This document shows positions 57,578 to 64,000 of a stretch of 64,000 bases of DNA, in pieces. The stretch's first letter is position 1; each line of letters begins with the position of its first letter. The notes beneath the pieces are model-generated. The model ran no database searches. It saw nothing but the letters and a program-made list of their open reading frames with translations, and had not been told where the DNA came from. Origin of the DNA: Schizophyllum amplum (lineage: Eukaryota > Basidiomycota > Agaricomycetes > Agaricales > Schizophyllaceae); the NCBI GenBank assembly GCA_007026445.1, contig VDMD01000016.1, positions 186,001-250,000 of the forward strand, read 5' to 3'. A program made the translations under genes and the position numbers.

Positions 57578-58069
57578 AGTAAAAAGCGACCGTCGGAACG
57601 TGGTAGGGCGGGCTCGCGGGGCGGCGGACGATGCGGACGACGTGGACGAGTTGTTGATCTCTGTTTGCCGACACGACCAGCTCACGACGCCACAAATGAC
57701 TTCGTCTCTCAGTCTCCGCGTTCACTGCAATCACTAGTCCTAGTCAGTGGTCAGTAAGTAACACTGCTGAGCTTCTCTTGGACTGCGGCTCTGTCTCAAA
57801 CCGTGGGCTTTCTGTTCTGCAATAGTTCTCCAGCAGTCATTCAATCAAGAATGAGAAGTCGTTTGCTGCGTCCCTTCCGACTTCAATCACGGCTCTCATC
57901 GGCGCGCGAACTGGAAGCAATATCTCAGGGATATAGACATTATAATGGTGCTGCTAAGAGTATTGAATATGGATCTGTTCTGCGATACGTGTAGGGTATG
58001 TCCATCTGTGTTCATGATATCTTGTCCTTTCGTAACCCGCTATCCTTCCTTCCATGATCATTCCTTCCT
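57578..58069. other. SEC21 promoter region
   Basis: Between the SEC21 start and the 3' end of the next minus-strand gene. No feature supported. Confidence 0.5.
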
Positions 58070-58942
58070 TCAAGCAGCGCGAATTCCGAATGGACGTACA
58101 TAGTGGCAAGCCACCAGCACGACGAATGCAACGGAAAGGACCGGAAGAGTCAAGACTGCCGCGCAGCCACTGGCGACGGCTCCGAGGGCGCTGTGCGACA
58201 GGACGGTCGTGCAATGGTGTCGGGGGTGTTCCTTCGCTGCCGGACCACCGTGACCGCCATTCTTCTTCTGCATGGCAACGTCGAGGTCCTCTGCGACGGA
58301 CAGCCCGAGCTCCCTTCTCGCCTTCTGCACGATGACTTCGCTGCACCACGCCGCGTCTTCTCCGAGCCACGTTTGACAGCGCTCGACGGCTGGCGGCGAA
58401 GCGGTAATAACCACCATCTCCGGGAGCGCGCCCACGCTGGACGCGGTCAAGGCAGGCGACTGGCAGCCGTGCCTCTCCAGAATGAACGACATGGCGGCGC
58501 GTATGGATGACGTGGGGATGCGGGAAGATGAATGATGCTCGCGCCATTCGCCCACAGTGCGGAAGGACCGCGTTTCTCGGTGAGCGTTGCGTCTCCTGCG
58601 ATCCGCCCTGCACGCGCACGGTCCTGACCATTGCCAGCGCCAGATGTCGTCCCCGAAGACGTCCTGGTTGTACGTGAGGCAGTCTCCGCAGAGCGAGTGG
58701 CGCACAGAGGCGTCGTACGCGTCCAGAGCTCGCGCGGATAGATCGACGGCTTGCGCAATGAGCGACAACTGGAGTTCCACGCGCACGAGTAGCATGATCT
58801 CCGTCGGAAGAGTGTGAGTCGAGGGCGACGAGGGGCAGCCCCGGTCGAGAATATCGTCAAAGGTTTGCATCTCGGGCGATAGCTCTGCGAGCGCGCAGTA
58901 CATGAGCGCAGAAGTAGGTGCGGAAGTTGTTGCGAGCGACAT
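58070..58942 (-). CDS. Unrecognised single-exon protein with C-terminal membrane anchor (290 aa)
   Basis: I do not recognise this protein. I choose the ATG at 58942 (MSLATTSAPTSALMYCALAE) because a TATAAAG element lies 45 nt upstream of it, although the frame stays open to 59071. The first 110 residues look helical (LLVRVELQLSLIAQAVDL). A Cys-containing section follows (HSLCGDCLTYNQDVFGDDIW, CACRADRRRR) and could bind metal. A second helical part reads AAMSFILERHGCQSPALTA. Near the C-terminus a hydrophobic stretch (SALGAVASGCAAVLTLPVLS then VAFVVLVACHYV) should span a membrane, leaving RPFGIRAA outside. No introns, unusual in this window. Possibly a tail-anchored protein. Confidence 0.65.
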   Translation of the reverse strand: MSLATTSAPTSALMYCALAELSPEMQTFDDILDRGCPSSPSTHTLPTEIMLLVRVELQLSLIAQAVDLSARALDAYDASVRHSLCGDCLTYNQDVFGDDIWRWQWSGPCACRADRRRRNAHRETRSFRTVGEWREHHSSSRIPTSSIRAAMSFILERHGCQSPALTASSVGALPEMVVITASPPAVERCQTWLGEDAAWCSEVIVQKARRELGLSVAEDLDVAMQKKNGGHGGPAAKEHPRHHCTTVLSHSALGAVASGCAAVLTLPVLSVAFVVLVACHYVRPFGIRAA

Positions 58943-58986
58943 GTCGAGGGTGGACCGAGGATGTCTGCACTCTTGCTCCTCTCGCC

Positions 58987-58993
58987 CTTTATA
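58987..58993 (-). promoter_or_regulatory. TATA box of the single-exon membrane protein gene
   Basis: Minus-strand TATAAAG 45 nt upstream of the ATG at 58942 and downstream of the alternative ATG at 59071, so it favours the shorter product. Confidence 0.5.
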
Positions 58994-59545
58994 CCCAGCG
59001 CGACCTGCAGCGCCAGGATCGCGGCATAAGGAAAGCTTCCTGCGTCGTGTTGGCATAGATCGATTCAGCACGGAAGAGAAGACATGGCAAGACTAACGGA
59101 CGCGTCCGGTGCAATAAAAGGCATGGTGTGAAGTCTATTCCAGATTGACAATCGGCGAGGCATATTCATTCGGACGCGCCGAGACGGCGTTTGGGCGTCC
59201 GAGTTCGCTGAAGCGAGCACCGCGCAGTCCGCTTGCTCTTCTATCCGCCGGTAGTCCCTCGCGTGCATGACATGCGGTGGGGCATGGAGAGCGCGCCTCG
59301 CCACGCAGCGTCCTCAAGCATACCTCTATCGAACATACTGTAGGAGCGACGTGCGGGAGCTGCAGGTGTACGAAATGGACCAAAATGTCAGAGTATGATC
59401 ATTGCTGTCGTTATGCAAACAGGACGACTATTCGGCAGACCGAACGGGAATCTGAACGTCAATCTGCTCATGAGATGAGAGATATGGTGGCGGCGAGAAG
59501 AAGCGACGAGCTGGCGTCGAAGTTGCGCAGTCGCGTCGAAGACCC
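58994..59545. other. Intergenic
   Basis: About 550 bp between tandem minus-strand genes. No coding or RNA feature supported. Confidence 0.5.
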
Positions 59546-62500
59546 TCAGTCGGCGTGATCACAATCCTCTGACTCCCAAGATGCCAGATCGCCTACCGCC
59601 TTTTCGAACTCTGCGACGAGATTGACTCCACGGTGGCGCTCATTTGCTGGTGCTTGCCGCCTTCGCTCTGAGTAGTAACCTGGGTATGCCAGCGCCAAGT
59701 CCTCCGCATCCGATCGATATACATACGAGCACATGCGCGGCTCGACCGCGGACCATTGCTTGATCCTGAGGAAAATCGCTCGGTGAAAGACAGACGCTGT
59801 AGCGGAATATACGCACTGCTCGTAGATGACATCTCTGCGAGTGAGGAAATGCGATTTGATGACATCCTGACCCCAGGTGAGAGTCGGAAGGTCAAGAAAG
59901 CAAATGCATGACATACCCGCCATATTCCACGTCGATGCTCGTCCTTCATCCACCCGACAATCGCCAGGCGTGTGTTCTCGACGTTGATGTTGCGATTGTA
60001 CGCGATGCTTGATGGACTCGCAGCGTTGGCCGCTCCATATCCTGGTCTAGTCATCGTCAGATACCGTGGCAACCTTCCAAAGGGGTCGGTCTCACTCATT
60101 GAAGTAGGGCAAGTCGATCAGGATCATGCTTTGGATGCTGATCAACACTTGCAAGAGCGTCGACTTGTATGGTTGCCATTCTTCAGTTCGCCTTTGGATG
60201 TACTGTAAGCAAACGGGGTGCCACGAATACGGGGAAGAACACCGTACCCTCCACCATGCCAAGTACCCAGGAGGGAGAGGCAGACCTGCGATTGTCAGCA
60301 CGCGCACGACGAAACAGTACCCAACTCACCTTGCCGTTCGCGTACAAGTTGGGATTGAACCTGACTTTCCCGCCACCTGCGCTACCGCGTCACAAAACCT
60401 TTCAAAAGAAACAGTGTGTTTGAAGCTACTGACCGGTTGTCCGAAGATGCACCTGAGGAGGCTTCTGGGGATATTGGAGCGGAAGGAATATATCAAACTC
60501 GTAGAGGCCGCCGGCGTATGGCGTTCCGTCCGGTCCAGCGATCAAGGCTTTGCTGCGACGCACCGATCAGCCGAAGAATGTAGACAGACGGAGAATGCAG
60601 AAAGACAAGTAGAGAACACGTACACGACATCGTTCCGCGTCTCGTCAACGCGCACGAAGATACCCGGGGGAAGGCTGGTCGACAGCGCGGCCTGTTCTCG
60701 GGCGATATGCAGGGTGTCGCCACTCCGGCGCACCGAGTTCTGCGTCTGCTGTACTTCGCGGTCGTACGCGTACCCGCTGTACCGAAGGCCGTCGCCGGTG
60801 CGATGGCCTCGGCTGGCGTCGTCGAGGGGCATGTGTCGGAATGCGAGCCGTTCGCACTCTTCAGTGTACCGCCGTTCAAGAGACTCCTTGGTATTGCTGG
60901 AAGCTTTGCCTTCCGAAGTACATGCATGCGCGCTGGCGATGGCCCCGCTGCTCTCCAACATCTTCATCACACGATCCACGTCGTCCTTCGCCGCCATGAT
61001 GTCGCCGCACAACGCCACGGCTGCAATGGTATCCTCGTCCAGGTCCTCATTCCTCCGTTGCACCGCAGTCGAGAAGGCCGCACACTGCTTGGCAAGCTTC
61101 TTGAAGTGCTCGTACAGCGGGGGCGCCATAGAGAACTCGTCCCCAGTCTTCTCCCAGATCATTTCGCCATCGCGCCACATCCATAGCTCCAGTCCACAGC
61201 TGAGCCGCACCTCTCTACGGGCGCCGACGAGCACCCGAGCCGTGAGTTCGCTGTCCGCAAGGCGTTTGAGCAGCGCTAGCACCGCCCGATAGGTATCCAC
61301 GCGAGATATCCAGTCCGCAACCGAATCGTTGCGCAGTAGAGACGCAAGCATGTCCGGTAGCAGCGATAAAGAAATGAGGTGACCAGTCGCGGCATGCGGG
61401 AGCATGTCGTATACCGCAGGATCAACGGCGTAGGGTGAAGGAAGAAGGCTGGCAATGATATGCAGAGCTCGCACAACCACGGAGTCCCAGTGCTTCGCCA
61501 AAGCTTCGTTATGGGCCATCGTCTTCGGCGCTGCGGCGACTGGCTGACCGTGGCGGTTGCGAGTGTAAGGGAGGCTTCTAAGCCCGTGCTATAGCCAGTG
61601 CCACCGGGCCCAATTGACGAGTTTGCTTGCTTGCCTTTGCTCCTTGACACCTCGAGGGCGCGTGCTGTGGCAGCCGCGCGCTCGCTGAGAATTTGACGGT
61701 CGAAGCTGCCCAGTGCCTCGAAGAGCGCAAGGGCGCGGACTTCGGGACAGCAGATGTGGACGGTGCAGGAGTTCGTCTTTGCTATGCCCTTGCAGGACTT
61801 GGGACATTCGACCGGAGTAAAGCATCCGCGGCAGTGGTTGACGGAGCACGAATGGCAGGGGGCATGCAGAAGCACACCCAAACTGGGGGGGATGTCCGCG
61901 TCACCGTTGAGCACCACCTGTAGATCCTCTTAGTAAATGGGGCGAACGAACAATTGTTGTACTCACATGCCCACGAGGAGAAGGTACGGCAGCGCCGCAT
62001 CGGCTGCACGGTCTTGAGCGCGTAAATATGTCCGCATAGAGACGCAGCGCGTCCTCTGGGTCGTCGGAATTCAGTATCTGCTTGCCCTTGCCATTTGCTT
62101 CAAAGGCACTGAAATCAGTTGTTGAGGGACGTTGGTCAGAGTTTCACAACTCACTACTCTTTGATGAGGTAGGAGCGTCGGAATCTTTCTCCGTTGTGAC
62201 GGCAGCACTTTCGTGGGCGGTCGTATCTGCAATGTCCCATTCCGCCGCCAGTCGACGAGCCATATCCTCGTCAGAGTCATTCCGCGGATGCAGAACCGAG
62301 GAACCTGCGGCCTCAGCCACATTATCCGCTGAGCTCCACTCCGCCGCTAATCGACGCGCCAAGGCCTCGTCAGACTCGATGTTAGCCAGGCCACGCAAGC
62401 AGGTGCCATTCGAGCTCCCCTCGACAAAGTCTTCAACCACTATGGGACTTCCAGGACGCGCTCTTTTGAGTGGGGGCGCTGCGCTCTCGTCCTCTGAGTC

Positions 62501-62578
62501 GCTGCAAAGGTCGATCACTTCAGCTGCGTTGACTCGTGTAGCACGGCTTGTGTTCGACTTGGGGCGCTTCGTAGTCAT
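59546..62578 (-). CDS. BIRC6-type ubiquitin-conjugating enzyme with UIM-like repeats and Cys/His-rich domain
   Basis: Predicted E2. It starts MTTKRPKSNTSRATRVNAA at 62578 and ends SWESEDCDHAD at 59546. N-terminal: acidic SUMO/UIM-like VIDLCSDSEDES, then two copies of a UIM-like helix (SDEALARRLAAEW and SDEDMARRLAAEW). Next a Cys/His-rich block: CSRCGAALPYLL, then CHSCSVNHCRGCFTPVECP and CTVHICCPE. A helical middle begins MAHNEALAKHWDSVVVRALH. The UBC core begins around STSLPPGIFVRVDETRNDVV and continues with [20 protein letters not shown], whose Cys in GKVCLSLL is the expected active site, then LQVLISIQSMILIDLPYFNE. The tail GWMKDEHRRGIWRD matches BIRC6-like E2s. One-base breaks near 60245-60255 and 61579-61590. 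No BIR domain seen, and it is far shorter than animal BIRC6. Confidence 0.88.
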
Positions 62579-62802
62579 GATGAAAGCAAAAGTTGTTTTG
62601 TTCAAAGTGCGGCGGATAACAAAGGAAGACCCGAGTGCGAACGGGAGGCGCCCAGTGGCTGTGCGGATCCACGTGCAAATGATTGTACCGGGGTTCTCAG
62701 GGCCGATGTGCCGGAGTGCGGGGAATACGGCCACCCTCGGCCACCCCACGGGCTCGACTTCATCCTTCCTTCTCACCGCCATCTTCTGCGGTTCGAACCG
62801 GG
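62579..62802. promoter_or_regulatory. Shared divergent promoter, E2 gene and methylisocitrate lyase
   Basis: Only 224 bp separate the two start codons, which point away from each other, so the two genes must share promoter sequence. No TATA box is visible on either strand. Confidence 0.6.
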
Positions 62803-64000
62803 ATGCGACTGCCATCGGTGAGGACGAAGCTGCAGCTCTGCGCCGCGCGCCCAGCGTTTTGTGCACGCACAATGTCAGCGTCCGCGGCGCTGCCTCTGCA
62901 GCCTCCATCCGTGGACGAAGAGACGGCTCTGCTGGAGACGCGCTCGCAAGAGATGGCCGCCTTCTTCGAGTCAGCACGATTCAAGGGGATCAAGCGAACC
63001 TATACCCCTACCGACGTGGTCAAGAAGCAGGGCATGCTGCCCGCTGTTCCTCTCCCGGGCACTCTGCTCGCAGACAAGCTTCATTCGCTGCTGTCCGCCG
63101 CTGCCAGCGAAGGACGGCCGGTTCACACCATGGGCGCGGTGGATCCCGTACAGATGACTCAGATGGCGCAGAATCAAGAAGTGGTCTACATCTCTGGATG
63201 GGCTGCAAGCAGCTTGTTAACGACTGGGAGCAACGAAGTGGGACCGGACTTTGGGTGCGCGTGCCGTGTCTCGAGATGATGTTCGACTGGCTCACATAGT
63301 ATACAGGGATTATCCATATACTACTGTACCGAATCAAGTGCAGAGAATTTTTCGAGCTCAGCAGCTCCATGATCGCAAGCACTTCGACGCTCGGATGTCG
63401 GCCACCCCTGAGCAGAGGTCGAAGATGGATTACATCGACTACCTTCGACCCATCATCGCAGATGGAGACACTGGGTGCGTTCCACTCCGTCCGCAGTACT
63501 GTTTACCTGATATCGCATAGACACGGTGGACTGTCCGCTGTCATGAAGCTAACAAAGCTGTTTGCGGAGTCCGTGAGTTTAGTCCTCTTGTCAACTTCAG
63601 CATGGCTGATACGATGTGTACAGGGAGCTTCGGCAGTGCACTTCGAGGATCAGCTTCACGGTGGCAAGAAGGTAAGAGCTTTCTGTCTCACGTTCTCCTT
63701 GAGGGCCTTGTTAATCTGACGCTCGCTCTCCAGTGCGGCCATCTTGCTGGCAAAGTTCTCGTACCGACTTCCACGCACGTGTCACGTCTCGTATCCGCAA
63801 GATTTCAACTCGACCTCTTGAAGTCCACGATGCTCACCATCGCTCGGACGGACTCGGAGAGCGCCAACCTCATCTCGTCGACTGTCGACGCTACGGACCA
63901 CGACTTCATCCTCGGTACGACAACGCCCGGACTCCCGCTGGCCGATGCTATCGCGCAGGCCGAAGCACGTGGTGCTACCGGGCCCGAGGTCAACGATGTT
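62803..64000 (+). CDS. Mitochondrial 2-methylisocitrate lyase / isocitrate lyase family (3'-truncated by window edge)
   Basis: Cleaves 2-methylisocitrate to pyruvate and succinate in the methylcitrate cycle of propionate disposal. The ATG at 62803 adds a basic presequence ([19 protein letters not shown]) before [10 protein letters not shown], fitting mitochondria; a start at 62872 would give a form without it. Conserved blocks: [105 protein letters not shown] (catalytic Cys in KKCGH, assembled across an intron) and [19 protein letters not shown] and the presequence favour methylisocitrate lyase over glyoxylate-cycle isocitrate lyase, which usually has IEDQAPGTKK. Four short introns are seen; the C-terminal third lies beyond the window. 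Confidence 0.88.

Noticed and set aside
1..64000. CRISPR array or prokaryotic operon features
   Set aside because: The window is clearly a spliced fungal nuclear sequence; no array of regular repeats exists.

Overview
The window is nuclear DNA of a filamentous basidiomycete, most likely an Agaricomycete. The signs are short introns of about 50 nt in nearly every gene, GC-rich third positions, dense packing on both strands, a basidiomycete F-box-like gene, a polyporopepsin-like A1 protease, a PDR drug pump and fungal housekeeping genes (SEC21, NTE1, PIF1, pantothenate kinase, chitin synthase). A placement in or near Polyporales is inference only. All gene models were spliced by eye.

Layout. 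1-11 kb: the 3' part of 6-phosphogluconate dehydrogenase, an F-box-like gene, an unknown conserved-looking gene, a ZNF830-like zinc-finger protein, a broken short-chain dehydrogenase and a secreted M28 aminopeptidase. 11-21 kb: an intron-containing tRNA-Thr, a full-size PDR/ABCG transporter and an A1 aspartic protease. 21-26 kb: a gene-poor island holding short direct and inverted repeats. 26-40 kb: a large inverted duplication, in which two casein kinase 1 genes and about 0.8 kb of downstream sequence face each other across about 9.7 kb that holds a chitin synthase and a very large low-complexity protein. 41-46 kb: a gene with three homeodomains, then pantothenate kinase. 46-64 kb: PIF1 helicase, NTE1 lysophospholipase, gamma-COP (SEC21), a small membrane-anchored unknown, a BIRC6-type giant-E2-like ubiquitin-conjugating enzyme and, divergently, a mitochondrial 2-methylisocitrate lyase cut by the window end.

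Functions are mostly unlinked housekeeping (pentose phosphate, CoA synthesis, COPI traffic, lipid turnover, genome stability) plus secreted or export functions (two proteases, drug pump, cell-wall synthesis). There is no biosynthetic gene cluster and no intact transposon that I can recognise.

Two points affect every model. First, at least a dozen otherwise excellent genes contain an isolated 1-nt frame break, usually one missing base in or beside a short run. This looks like residual assembly error rather than widespread pseudogenes, so I annotate these as genes and mark the breaks. Second, the most unusual biology is the inverted CK1 duplication with a conserved stem-loop about 100 nt after both stop codons, the triple-homeodomain protein, and the E2 with tandem UIM-like repeats and a Cys/His-rich domain.
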